From: ZC4RG35 sp964571765
Lineage (GTDB): Bacteria; Actinomycetota; Acidimicrobiia; Spongiisociales; ZC4RG35
Assembly: GCA_964571765.1 (NCBI GenBank)
Contig: CAZNDH010000002.1
Coordinates: 90,898 to 154,897 of the forward strand
Direction: 5' to 3'
DNA: 64,000 nucleotides
The position numbers were made by a program, and so were the translations under genes. Below, piece by piece: positions 51,451 to 60,091 of this stretch (positions within the stretch are counted from its first letter, which is position 1; each line of letters opens with the position of its first letter). Under the pieces are notes generated by a model. It did not search any database. It was not told where the DNA came from and saw nothing but the letters and a program-made list of their open reading frames with translations.

Positions 51451-53022
51451 ATGCCGGAATCGACCATGAGGGCGGTGCACTCTGAGGAAGTCGCCAACCC
51501 GACGCTGCAAGCCGTCGAGTTGACCAAGCACTTCCGAGGGGTCACCGCCCTCGACTCCGTCTCGATCGACCTCCGTGGTGGTGAGGTACATGCCCTCGTA
51601 GGCGAGAACGGAGCCGGCAAGTCGACGCTCATCAAGCTCATCAATGGCCTCTACCGGGCCGATGGTGGGGTCATCACCCTCGACGGCTCACCGGTTGCGT
51701 TCAACGGTCCACACGAGGCGTGGGAGCTCGGGATCAGCACCGTCTTCCAAGAGATCAACCTGGAGCCGTTCATGAGCATTGCTCAGAACCTGTATCTCGG
51801 ACGGGAGCCAACACGTTGGGGGGGCCTGGTCGACGTCAAGAGGATGAACCGGGACGCCGCCTCTCTGCTGCGACGTTACGGAATCGACGCCGATGAGCGA
51901 AGGCCGCTTGGTTCCGTGGGAGTGGCCGTCCAACAGATGATCGCCATCGTGCGAGCGGTGTCCACCGACGCCAAGGTGGTGATCCTCGACGAGCCAACGT
52001 CCTCGTTGGAACCGAATGAGGTGGAGCAGCTCTTCGACATCATCCGGATGCTGCGCGACGACGGTGTCGCCCTTCTCTATGTGAGCCACGACCTCGACGA
52101 GATCTTCCAGATCTGCGACCGGGTGACGGTTCTCCGAGACGGCAAGCGAGTCCACACCGGACCCGTGGCCGAGATTGGACCACTCGAGCTGGTGGCCACG
52201 ATGCTGGGCAAGGAGGTGCGAGAGGTCCGCACCTCGGGCAAGACCGCCTTCCGCGGTGAGATGCGCCAGATAGGTGACGAGGTCCTCCGGGCCACCGGTC
52301 TCACCAGGTTTCGGGTCTTGGCCGACGTCAGTGTCGACGTCCGGGCCGGGGAGGTAGTGGGCCTGGCGGGGCTTCTGGGTTCGGGACGTACCGAGACGGT
52401 GCAGGGGATCTTCGGCTTGATGCACCTCGATGAAGGCGAGGTGGCCGTCAAGTCCACTCCCATCAAGACCGGTTCACCCGGCGAATCCGTCTCCAAAGGG
52501 ATCGGCCTGCTTGCCGAGGACCGCAAGGCCGAGGGCATAGTCCCCACCATGTCGGTGCGGGACAACATCACCCTGGCTGCCAGAAGATCGGTGACCAGAT
52601 GGGGACTCGTTTCGAGGTCGAGAGTGGACGCCCTTGTCGAGGGTTTCGTAGACCGGCTACAGATCAAGCTGGCCGATCTCGACCAGAGCGTCGCCGAGCT
52701 CTCCGGCGGGAATCAGCAAAAGGTGTTGATCGCTCGACTTCTCTGCACCAACCCTGAGGTGGTGATGCTCGACGAGCCCACGCGGGGCATAGACGTCGGG
52801 GCCAAAGCCGAGATCCAGCGGCTGATCGACGAGCTGGCGGCCAACGGTCTCGCGGTGATACTCATCTCCTCGGAACTGGAGGACGTCATCGAAGGCTCCA
52901 ATCGGATTTTCGTTCTCAAAGAGGGGGCGGTCGTCGGAGAGCTGCGCGGTGACGACATCAGCGAGGAGTCGGTCATCGACCTGATCGCTCATGGGGTGCG
53001 GAATGGCGGAGAGCACTCATGA
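51451..53022 (+). CDS. Sugar ABC transporter ATPase, YtfR/RbsA-like
   Basis: 523 residues, two ATPase domains. The first has Walker A GENGAGKST (51-59) and Walker B VVILDEPTSSL; the second has a degenerate P-loop (GLLGSGRTE) with signature LSGGNQQKVLIARLL and MLDEPTRGIDVGAKAEI. This asymmetry is normal for the RbsA type. Drives import with the two permeases downstream. Its stop overlaps the first permease by ATGA. Confidence 0.93.
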   Translation: MPESTMRAVHSEEVANPTLQAVELTKHFRGVTALDSVSIDLRGGEVHALVGENGAGKSTLIKLINGLYRADGGVITLDGSPVAFNGPHEAWELGISTVFQEINLEPFMSIAQNLYLGREPTRWGGLVDVKRMNRDAASLLRRYGIDADERRPLGSVGVAVQQMIAIVRAVSTDAKVVILDEPTSSLEPNEVEQLFDIIRMLRDDGVALLYVSHDLDEIFQICDRVTVLRDGKRVHTGPVAEIGPLELVATMLGKEVREVRTSGKTAFRGEMRQIGDEVLRATGLTRFRVLADVSVDVRAGEVVGLAGLLGSGRTETVQGIFGLMHLDEGEVAVKSTPIKTGSPGESVSKGIGLLAEDRKAEGIVPTMSVRDNITLAARRSVTRWGLVSRSRVDALVEGFVDRLQIKLADLDQSVAELSGGNQQKVLIARLLCTNPEVVMLDEPTRGIDVGAKAEIQRLIDELAANGLAVILISSELEDVIEGSNRIFVLKEGAVVGELRGDDISEESVIDLIAHGVRNGGEHS

Positions 53023-53984
53023 CCAGCGCAGCCATCCGAAACCCGACCCCGAGCCTTCAGAGTGTCAGAGCTTTCCTCCGTGTCCACGGGGTGTACGTCG
53101 CACTGGGGGCACTGATCCTGTTCAACCTGATCGCCACTCCCAATTTCGCCTCGTTCCGCAACTTCCAGCTTCAGATGGTCCAGGTATCTCCGGTTCTCAT
53201 CGTGGCGTTGGGCATGGCGATTGTCATCGGAACCAAGGGGATCGACCTTTCAGTCGGTGCGGTCATGGCCTTGGCCGCCTCGATGATCGCGGTTTTCATC
53301 AATCAGGGCCCATGGGTTGCGATATTGATGGCACTCATAGTGGGGACAGCCGCCGGCCTCCTCAACGGGACTCTGGTCGCTTTCCTCGGTATCCAACCCA
53401 TCATCGCCACTCTGGGCTTGTTCGTCGCCGGGAGGGGAATCGCTCTCGCCTTCACCGGGGGGCGCTTGGTCGAGATCTTCGATCCCACGATGGCAGCCAT
53501 CGGCCAGCATCGACTTTGGGGCCTTCCGGTCCCGGCACTGGTGGCGGGTTGTCTCGCACTCCTGGCCTCGATCGTGGTCAGACGGACCCAGTTCGGCCGG
53601 AATGTCATCGCCATCGGTGGCAATCCGAGAGCGGCCCTTGGTGCCGGCCTCCCCGTCCGACCCGTGCTCCTCGCCGCATATGCGATCTGTGCCGCTCTCG
53701 CCGCGGTAGCTGGAATCCTGGTCACTGCGAGGTCAGCTGCAGCGGACCCGAGCTTCGTCGGACTCCTCGTCGAGTTGAAGGCGATCACCGCGGTCGTGGT
53801 GGGTGGAACCGCGTTGTCGGGAGGTCGAGTGCGCATCCTGGGAACGGTTGCGGGGGCTCTTCTCATGCAACTCGTCTTTTCGACCCTGATCAGACACGAC
53901 CTCTCCGACTCCGATGCGAGGATGGTCGAAGCCGCGATCATCGTGGCTGCTGTCTACCTGCAACGGGAGCGGGGGAGAGCATGA
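53019..53984 (+). CDS. Sugar ABC transporter permease 1, YtfT-like
   Basis: 321 residues, about nine membrane helices of the BPD_transp_2 family: GMAIVIGTKGIDLSVGAVMALAAS, GIQPIIATLGLFVAGRG, NVIAIGGNPRAALGAGLPV and VELKAITAVVVGGTALSGG. Partner of permease 2; two different permeases (YtfT/YjfF) instead of a homodimer is the arrangement of galactofuranose importers. Overlapped at both ends (ATGA). Confidence 0.9.
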   Translation: MTSAAIRNPTPSLQSVRAFLRVHGVYVALGALILFNLIATPNFASFRNFQLQMVQVSPVLIVALGMAIVIGTKGIDLSVGAVMALAASMIAVFINQGPWVAILMALIVGTAAGLLNGTLVAFLGIQPIIATLGLFVAGRGIALAFTGGRLVEIFDPTMAAIGQHRLWGLPVPALVAGCLALLASIVVRRTQFGRNVIAIGGNPRAALGAGLPVRPVLLAAYAICAALAAVAGILVTARSAAADPSFVGLLVELKAITAVVVGGTALSGGRVRILGTVAGALLMQLVFSTLIRHDLSDSDARMVEAAIIVAAVYLQRERGRA

Positions 53985-55021
53985 GCGAGTTGGATGTCTC
54001 ACCCCGGCCGACGCTCTCCATTGAGACGCCCAAAGCCCGCACCCGCAATGGTTGGCGGTTGGGACTCGACTACCTGAGACGGACGCCTTCGATCCCGGTA
54101 CTGGCGCTGTTCGTGCTTGCCGGTGCGGTCGCATTCGGCGACTCGTTCTTCAGTGCGAGGAACTTCGCCAGCATCGCCGTGGCCAGCTCGTTCCTACTCA
54201 TCGTCGCAGTGGGGATGACCCTGGTCATCATCAGCGGCGGCATCGACCTCTCGGTGGGATCGATGCTCGCTCTGGGCGCGGTCGTCACCGCATACGCCGC
54301 CCAATGGGGATCGCCGGCGGCAGTACTCGCTCCCCTCGTCGTATGCACGCTGATAGGCGTGACACAAGGGGTTCTCATCGGTGTGGCGAGGATGCCGGCA
54401 TTCATCGTCACCTTGGCCGGGTTGCTTTTCGCCAGGGGCCTCGCATTCAAGATCTCCGACAATGGGAACACCACCCACATCATCCCCCAAGGCGAATGGG
54501 TCACCCTGCTCGGACAGGCTTCGTTCCTTGGGGTGGGCCTCCCGGCATGGATCAGCCTATTGGTCCTACTGGTCGGGATGGTTGTCCTCTATCGGACTCC
54601 GACCGGGCTGGCGACCTACGCAGTGGGAGGGTCGGAAGAAGCTGCGACACTGATGGGAGCGAGGGTCGTCAGGACGAAGGTGGCGCTTTACTCCCTCCTC
54701 GGACTGTTCTGTGGGATCGCCGGCCTGCTGGTGGCAGCTCGATCGTCGTCGGGGTTGTCGACGATAGGTGCCGGTTTGGAGCTCAAGGCAATCGCCGCCG
54801 TGGTCATAGGTGGCACGCTGCTCACTGGAGGCTTCGGAGGGCTGACGGGAACACTGGCCGGTGTCCTACTGCTCGGCGTGATCGAGAATCTGATCAACCA
54901 GATCGGGACTCTCAGTTCCTTCTATCAGCTCGTGGTGAGTGGAACCTTCCTCATAATCGTCGTTTCGGCCCAGAGCCTCTTCGCCAGGCGAGAGCTGCGA
55001 CGCTCCAAGGGGATGGTCTAG
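53981..55021 (+). CDS. Sugar ABC transporter permease 2, YjfF-like
   Basis: 346 residues from ATG 53981, overlapping permease 1 by ATGA. BPD_transp_2 family: GMTLVIISGGIDLSVGSMLALGAV, RMPAFIVTLAGLLFARGLAF, YAVGGSEEAATLMGARV, GLELKAIAAVVIGGTLLTGGFGG. Completes the importer. galT follows two bases after the stop. Confidence 0.9.
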   Translation: MSELDVSPRPTLSIETPKARTRNGWRLGLDYLRRTPSIPVLALFVLAGAVAFGDSFFSARNFASIAVASSFLLIVAVGMTLVIISGGIDLSVGSMLALGAVVTAYAAQWGSPAAVLAPLVVCTLIGVTQGVLIGVARMPAFIVTLAGLLFARGLAFKISDNGNTTHIIPQGEWVTLLGQASFLGVGLPAWISLLVLLVGMVVLYRTPTGLATYAVGGSEEAATLMGARVVRTKVALYSLLGLFCGIAGLLVAARSSSGLSTIGAGLELKAIAAVVIGGTLLTGGFGGLTGTLAGVLLLGVIENLINQIGTLSSFYQLVVSGTFLIIVVSAQSLFARRELRRSKGMV

Positions 55022-55023
55022 AC

Positions 55024-56136
55024 GTGGTCGATCTGGGCCCCCGCACCAAGACGCCGATGAAGCTCTCCGACGGCCGCGCACTGATCTACTACGACGACCG
55101 ACCCGGTGCGGACCGCTCCGCCCCAGACCTCCGGGGATTGACCAAGCCATTGGGCCATTCACAGCTGCGCTTCGACCCACTCCACGAAGAGTGGGTCATC
55201 GTCGCCTCTCATCGCCAGGACCGGACCCATCTGCCTCCTCTCAGCGAGTGTCCCCTATGTCCGAGCACGGCGACGAACGCGACGGAGATTCCGGCAGGCG
55301 ACTATGACGTCGTCGTCTTTGAGAACCGCTTCCCTTCACTGACCTCATCACAGACAGTTTCCAGTCAGAACGGTCTCCTCACAACTGCTTCGTCCAACGG
55401 GCAATGCGAGGTGATCTGTTTCAGTAGCGCCCATGACACTTCCTACGCCTTCCTCTCCGACGAGAGGCTCCTCACCATCGCCGACTCGATAGTCGACCGA
55501 ACCAGGGAGCTGTCCCTCCTTCCCGGAGTGGAGTACGTCTTGGTCTTCGAGAACCGCGGCTCCGAGGTCGGGGTGACCCTTCATCATCCCCACGGCCAGA
55601 TCTACGCGTATCCGTTCATCCCTACCAGGCCGAAACGCGCCCTCGAGGCGGCGCGTCGTCACCGCGATCTGCAAGACGAGTGTCTCTTCTGTGCCGTTGC
55701 TCAAGCCGAGATCGATGATGGCCGAAGGATCCTCGCCGAGTCGGTCGAGTTCGTCGCCTATGTGCCCTCGGCGGCCCGCTGGCCCTATGAGGTGCACATC
55801 CAACCGCGTCGCCATGTCGCCGACTTGGGCGATCTTGATTCCGGCGAGCGTCTGCAGCTGCTCCGGCTTCACTCCGACGCCATCCGTGCGCTCGACAGGC
55901 TCTTCGACGAAGAGATTCCATACCTGTCGTCGTTTTTTCAGGGACCGGTCCATGAGGCGAGAGACCTCGCCCATCTGAGGATCGAGGTCGCCTCGCCGAG
56001 ACGGGCCAAGGGGAAGCTCAAGTATCTGGCCACCAGCGAGTCGGCTGCGGGAGCCTTCATCAACGACATCGTGCCCGAGGAAGCGGCGATGAGACTGCGC
56101 GATGCTTGGCCGACGGAGAGGAGACGCCAATCATGA
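55024..56136 (+). CDS. galT: Galactose-1-phosphate uridylyltransferase
   Basis: 370 residues from GTG 55024 (ATG 55057 is an alternative). HIT-superfamily transferase exchanging UMP between UDP-glucose and galactose-1-phosphate. N-terminal GHSQLRFDPLHEEWVIVASHRQDR, zinc-site cysteines (CPLCPS and CLFCAV), FENRFPSL, the active-site HHPHGQIYAYPFIP with the H-x-H nucleophile at about residues 185-189, and WPYEVHIQPRRHVADL are all present. Overlaps the next gene by ATGA. Confidence 0.93.
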   Translation: MVDLGPRTKTPMKLSDGRALIYYDDRPGADRSAPDLRGLTKPLGHSQLRFDPLHEEWVIVASHRQDRTHLPPLSECPLCPSTATNATEIPAGDYDVVVFENRFPSLTSSQTVSSQNGLLTTASSNGQCEVICFSSAHDTSYAFLSDERLLTIADSIVDRTRELSLLPGVEYVLVFENRGSEVGVTLHHPHGQIYAYPFIPTRPKRALEAARRHRDLQDECLFCAVAQAEIDDGRRILAESVEFVAYVPSAARWPYEVHIQPRRHVADLGDLDSGERLQLLRLHSDAIRALDRLFDEEIPYLSSFFQGPVHEARDLAHLRIEVASPRRAKGKLKYLATSESAAGAFINDIVPEEAAMRLRDAWPTERRRQS

Positions 56137-57122
56137 GGGAAAGGCTGAAAGTGGCCGTCGTGGGAACGGGAGAGTGGTGGGGGCGGGAGCACGCCCGGCT
56201 CTACAGTCAGCGCGACGACACCGAGTTGGTAGCCATCGTGGGCCGCACTCCCGCCAAGGCCGAACGACGCGCCGAGGAGTATCACACCACGCCATACGTC
56301 GATTTGGAGCGGATGCTCGAGGAACGGCAACCCGACCTCGTTTCGCTCTGCCTGCCCAACGAGGAACACTTCGAGACCACCATGCAGACCATCGAGGCCG
56401 GGTTCCCTCTGCTGGTGGAGAAACCCCTTGTCTTTGACCTGGACGAGGCCGACCAGCTCCTCGAGGCGGCGGCGCAGCGGTCATTGTTCTTCGCCATCAA
56501 CTTCAATCACCGTTATGCCGTGCCGGTGCAACAGGCCCACCGGGCGATCAAGCGGGGCGATCTGGGCGACCTGGTCTTCGCCACCTGGAGGTTCGGGGGC
56601 GAGGTGGGGTCAAGCAGCCATCCTCATGCCAACCTGATCGAGACTCAGTGCCACGCCTTCGACATGCTTGAACACCTGTGTGGTCCCATCGACAGCGTGA
56701 TGGCCCAAATGGTCGACAACCTCACCGGGCACGGCTATTCGACCATGGTGATTGCCCTTTCGTTCGCCAGTGGAGCGGTCGGGTCATTGCTGGGCAGCTA
56801 TGACACCTCCTACGCATATCGCAACACCCACTATCTCGAAGTGAACGGGACCAAGGGTCGGGTGGTGGTGGAGGACACCGTGAAGCGGTTCGTGCTCAGC
56901 AAAGCTGGAGACGAGGAGTCCAGGGTGTGGGAGGCGGGCTACTTCAACGACGCCGACCGTGATTTCCACCAGATGTTCAACCGTCACCTCGATCACTTGC
57001 TGGAGGCATTCAGGCAGGGTCTCGAGCCCCCGATTCACGCACGGGAAGGGAGAAGAGCCCTACAGCTCGCTCATGCTTCGATCGAGTCTTTCGAAGCCGG
57101 CAAACGTGTTGCCACGCCTTGA
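56133..57122 (+). CDS. Gfo/Idh/MocA family oxidoreductase
   Basis: 329 residues from ATG 56133. NAD(P)-binding Rossmann start VAVVGTGEWWGREHARLY, then the family motif LVEKPLVFDLDEADQLLEAA with the catalytic lysine, and NFNHRYAVPVQQAH. C-terminal GFO_IDH_MocA_C region holds LIETQCHAFDMLEHLCG. Encoded between galT and galK and overlapping both, so it belongs to galactose or galactofuranose use, perhaps as a sugar 1-dehydrogenase or epimerising dehydrogenase. No galE is present. Substrate is inference. Confidence 0.88.
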   Translation: MRERLKVAVVGTGEWWGREHARLYSQRDDTELVAIVGRTPAKAERRAEEYHTTPYVDLERMLEERQPDLVSLCLPNEEHFETTMQTIEAGFPLLVEKPLVFDLDEADQLLEAAAQRSLFFAINFNHRYAVPVQQAHRAIKRGDLGDLVFATWRFGGEVGSSSHPHANLIETQCHAFDMLEHLCGPIDSVMAQMVDNLTGHGYSTMVIALSFASGAVGSLLGSYDTSYAYRNTHYLEVNGTKGRVVVEDTVKRFVLSKAGDEESRVWEAGYFNDADRDFHQMFNRHLDHLLEAFRQGLEPPIHAREGRRALQLAHASIESFEAGKRVATP

Positions 57123-58282
57123 CCCGTCTGCGATCCACTCCTGGCGAGACCGCCCGGCGTGGCTTCATCGAGACGTACGACTCGGTGCCGGGCGGAGTCT
57201 GGTTCGCCCCCGGCCGCATCAACGTGATCGGTGAGCACACCGACTACAACGACGGTTTCGTACTCCCCTTCGCCCTGGATCGTGGTGTGGCCACGGCAGC
57301 GGCACTGAGCAATCACGGCCGGGTCGACCTCGTTTCCGAGCAGTTCGGTCCCAAGAGTTTCGCGCTCGAGGAGCTGAGCCGCGGTGGGCCCGGTCTGGGG
57401 CATGGCGGTGCCGCCGTCTGGGCAGCGATCAACTCCGGGATGGAGATACCGGGTCTGAACCTGTATGTGAGCAGCACCGTGCCGGCAGGTGCCGGCCTCT
57501 CTTCGAGTTCGGCGTTCATCTGTGCACTCTTGGTGGCTGCCAATGACCTGACCGGCTCGGGCTTGGACGCGCCCACACTGGCCATGAGCGCGCAACGAGC
57601 CGAAACCGAGGGGGTGGGCGTGCCGATCGGCGTGATGGACCCGATGGTCACGATGCTGTCCAAGCAGGGCCATGCCCTACTTCTCGATTGTGAGAGCCTG
57701 CGATACGAGCATGTCCCGTTCCGGGCGACCACGCCGGGAGCCGATACCGAGATCCTCATCGTCGATACCCGGACGGAGAGGAATCTGGCGACCGGCCAGT
57801 ACGGCGAACGGCGTGGCGATTGCCAGAGGGCGGTGTCTCTCCTCGGATTGAGTTCGCTTCGGGCAGCCTCGACGAGCTTGCTCGAGGAGATGTCGGGTCT
57901 CCTCGATGAGATGAGTCTCCGGCGGGCCCGCCATGTGGTGACCGAGAACGCACGTGTCTTGGAGGTGGTGAAGCGGCTACGAGAGGACGATATGGCCGGA
58001 ATCGGCAAGCTGCTCGACGACTCCCACAGGTCACTGGTCGAAGATTTCGACGTCAGCTCCCCAACCCTTGACCTGGCTGTGGAGGTTTGTCGGGACGCCG
58101 GTGCCTACGGTGCTCGGCTCACTGGAGCCGGATTCGCCGGATGTGTGATCGGCCTCTTCCCATCGGGTTCGCTACCGGTGGTAGATGCCGCGGCGAAAAA
58201 GGCGTTCTCGGCCCGCGAGATGCGGCAACCGGAGGTACTCCTTGGCTATTCGGGACCTGCGGCCGGGCAGTTGGTCGGCTGA
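57119..58282 (+). CDS. galK: Galactokinase
   Basis: 387 residues from TTG 57119, overlapping the preceding gene by TTGA. GHMP kinase: APGRINVIGEHTDYNDGFVLP (galactokinase signature, residues about 30-50), VPAGAGLSSSSAFICALL (ATP-binding glycine/serine loop), and the third motif RLTGAGFAGCVIGL. Phosphorylates galactose to galactose-1-phosphate for GalT. Last gene of the operon. Confidence 0.93.
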   Translation: MTRLRSTPGETARRGFIETYDSVPGGVWFAPGRINVIGEHTDYNDGFVLPFALDRGVATAAALSNHGRVDLVSEQFGPKSFALEELSRGGPGLGHGGAAVWAAINSGMEIPGLNLYVSSTVPAGAGLSSSSAFICALLVAANDLTGSGLDAPTLAMSAQRAETEGVGVPIGVMDPMVTMLSKQGHALLLDCESLRYEHVPFRATTPGADTEILIVDTRTERNLATGQYGERRGDCQRAVSLLGLSSLRAASTSLLEEMSGLLDEMSLRRARHVVTENARVLEVVKRLREDDMAGIGKLLDDSHRSLVEDFDVSSPTLDLAVEVCRDAGAYGARLTGAGFAGCVIGLFPSGSLPVVDAAAKKAFSAREMRQPEVLLGYSGPAAGQLVG

Positions 58283-58389
58283 ATCGGCCGGCCCTCCCCC
58301 CGGACGAACCGCCAATGGGGTCGTCCCTCGGATTGAGCTCAGGGGGGCGTCGACGTGGTAGGTGCGCTCCTCGGCCTCCCCGGAAGAGC

Positions 58390-58812
58390 TCAGTTGTTCG
58401 GTGGCGCGGCGCTGATCTGTCCCAGGGCCGAGTCGGGGTCGCGTTCGACCGCGAGGTCGCCGATTGAGACGATGCCCACCAGGGTGCCGTCGTCCACTAC
58501 GGGGAGACGACGGATGGCGCGCTCCTCCATGGCCTTGACCGCGGCGGCTACCGCGTCGTCGGGGCCGATCGTCACCAGGTCGTCGCGGCACACGTCCGCG
58601 AGTGTCGCCGAGAACGGGTCGATTCCCTCGGCGATGGCGCGGACCACGATGTCGCGATCGGTGACGATCCCGCAGACGCTGCCGTCGGACTTGGTCACCA
58701 CAACATCGCCGATGTCACGGTCGCGCATGGCGACAGCGGCGGAGTGAAGGGTGGCCTCTTCGGTCATCGCCACCGGGTCCGGGGTCATCACTTCTGCGAC
58801 ACGTTCGGGCAT
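58390..58812 (-). CDS. Protein of two CBS domains
   Basis: 140 residues from ATG 58812 behind AGAGGAGG. Two CBS domains (about 10-60 and 75-125): VMTPDPVAMTEEATLHSAAVAM with DIGDVVVTKSDG and GIVTDRDI, then CRDDLVTIGPDDAV with AIRRLPVVDDGTLVGIVSIGDLA. Stand-alone CBS pairs bind adenosine nucleotides or SAM and act as energy sensors. Partner unknown. Lies between the galactose operon and the interrupted regulator. Confidence 0.85.
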   Translation of the reverse strand: MPERVAEVMTPDPVAMTEEATLHSAAVAMRDRDIGDVVVTKSDGSVCGIVTDRDIVVRAIAEGIDPFSATLADVCRDDLVTIGPDDAVAAAVKAMEERAIRRLPVVDDGTLVGIVSIGDLAVERDPDSALGQISAAPPNN

Positions 58813-59032
58813 GAGACCTCCTCTGTCTCGTTTCGTGGCTCTACCCGCTCTATCTGATGCGAAAACCTGCGACCGTTCGTCCGAGCCCGATCGGCGGAGG
58901 AACAGGGGATCACCACCGAAGCGGCGGCCCGCAGAATTGCTGAAGGCCATATGGCCGCCACCGGCACGTAGGTCAGCGCCGAGCTCGGCAACACCGTCCC
59001 CCATTCCGTGGCGCGGACACCGAGAGTAACCT

Positions 59033-60091
59033 TTGCTGATTGTGATCGGGCGCCGGCCCCTCGTGGAGCGGGACTCGCAGCTCCAAGCCCTGAGTCATGC
59101 CGTCGAGGGATCCTCGGAGGCGGGTCGGGTCGTGTTCGTTTCGGGGGAGGCGGGTCACGGCAAGACGTCGATCGTCCACACCTTGGTGACCGGGTTGGAT
59201 CACCGGTTTCGGGTGATGATCGCCACCTGTGAGCCGGTCGAGGTCCCCGCGGCGTTCGCTCCGCTCTACGACCTGATCGATCAGCTCCCCGACACGCTGT
59301 CCCATGACATTAGCTCCGCCCCCCTCAGACCATCTGTCAACGTGGCGATGCTCGAGTTCGTCAGGGGCGACCGGACGGTGCTCGTCTTCGAAGACGTCCA
59401 CTGGGCCGACGAAGCCACCCTCGGCCTCCTGCGATACCTGGGTCGCCGCATGGAGACCACGCCCAGCACGCTGGTCCTCACCTACCGGCCCGAAGAGGTC
59501 GACCTCACCCACCCCCTGCGGCTCGTCATCGCCGACCTTGGACCGCAGGCCGAGCGCGTTGAACTGCCTCCCCTCTCCCCGGCAGGGGTGGGGGAGATGC
59601 TCAGTGGTCTCGGGGTCGACCCCGTCGCCGTCCATGCCGCCACCCTGGGCAACCCTTTCTTCGTCGAGGAGATCGCCCGCCACCCGGAAGCCGAGCTTCC
59701 GCCCACCATCGAGAACGCGGTCCTTGCCAACGTGGCCAAGCTGCCCCCGGAAGCGCTCGACCTCCTCTATGCGATCGCGCTGAGTCCCGACGGCGTCGAC
59801 GTCGACGTGGTGTTGGCCCTGGACGCGGACGGTGGGAGCCATCTCGACGCAGCATTGGCCAGGCGGCTGCTCACCTCGTCGGGAACCAAGGTGGCGTGCC
59901 GTCACGAGCTGATTCGGGAGAGTCTGGCGAAGACGATTCCGCCGGTGCTCAAGAGATCACTTCATCGCCGACTGCTGACCGAGCTGGAAGCGCGGGCGAC
60001 GGTGGCATCGGACCGGGCCCGGCTCGCCTATCACAGCATCGGCGCCGGCGATACCGACCGGGCCGCGGGCGAGAAAGGGGATCCCAGGTGA
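59033..60091 (+). CDS. AAA ATPase of a LuxR/LAL-type regulator, cut off after the ATPase
   Basis: 352 residues in frame from TTG 59033 (GTG 59042 is an alternative); it begins PLVERDSQLQALSHAVEG. Walker A GEAGHGKTS (about 38-46), Walker B VLVFEDVHWADEAT, and sensor segments typical of LAL regulators, AfsR/LuxR ATPases and class III cyclases, which are about 800-1000 aa. The expected TPR region and C-terminal effector are missing. Real similarity ends at AYHSIGAGDTDRA (about 60060); the last few residues come from the leader of pyrG. Truncation is at the contig join described below. Confidence 0.8.
   Translation: MLIVIGRRPLVERDSQLQALSHAVEGSSEAGRVVFVSGEAGHGKTSIVHTLVTGLDHRFRVMIATCEPVEVPAAFAPLYDLIDQLPDTLSHDISSAPLRPSVNVAMLEFVRGDRTVLVFEDVHWADEATLGLLRYLGRRMETTPSTLVLTYRPEEVDLTHPLRLVIADLGPQAERVELPPLSPAGVGEMLSGLGVDPVAVHAATLGNPFFVEEIARHPEAELPPTIENAVLANVAKLPPEALDLLYAIALSPDGVDVDVVLALDADGGSHLDAALARRLLTSSGTKVACRHELIRESLAKTIPPVLKRSLHRRLLTELEARATVASDRARLAYHSIGAGDTDRAAGEKGDPR
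60060..60090. other. Probable chimeric junction or transfer boundary
   Basis: Upstream is actinobacterial-type sequence ending inside an ATPase gene; downstream, starting at most 30 bases later, is the ribosome site (GAGAAAGGGG) and start of an LPS-module pyrG. Nothing like an att site, direct repeat, tRNA or mobile gene marks the point. Confidence 0.6.

Noticed and set aside
58813..59032. Possible small gene between the CBS protein and the ATPase
   Set aside because: Only short Arg/Pro-rich frames; the gap most likely holds divergent promoters.
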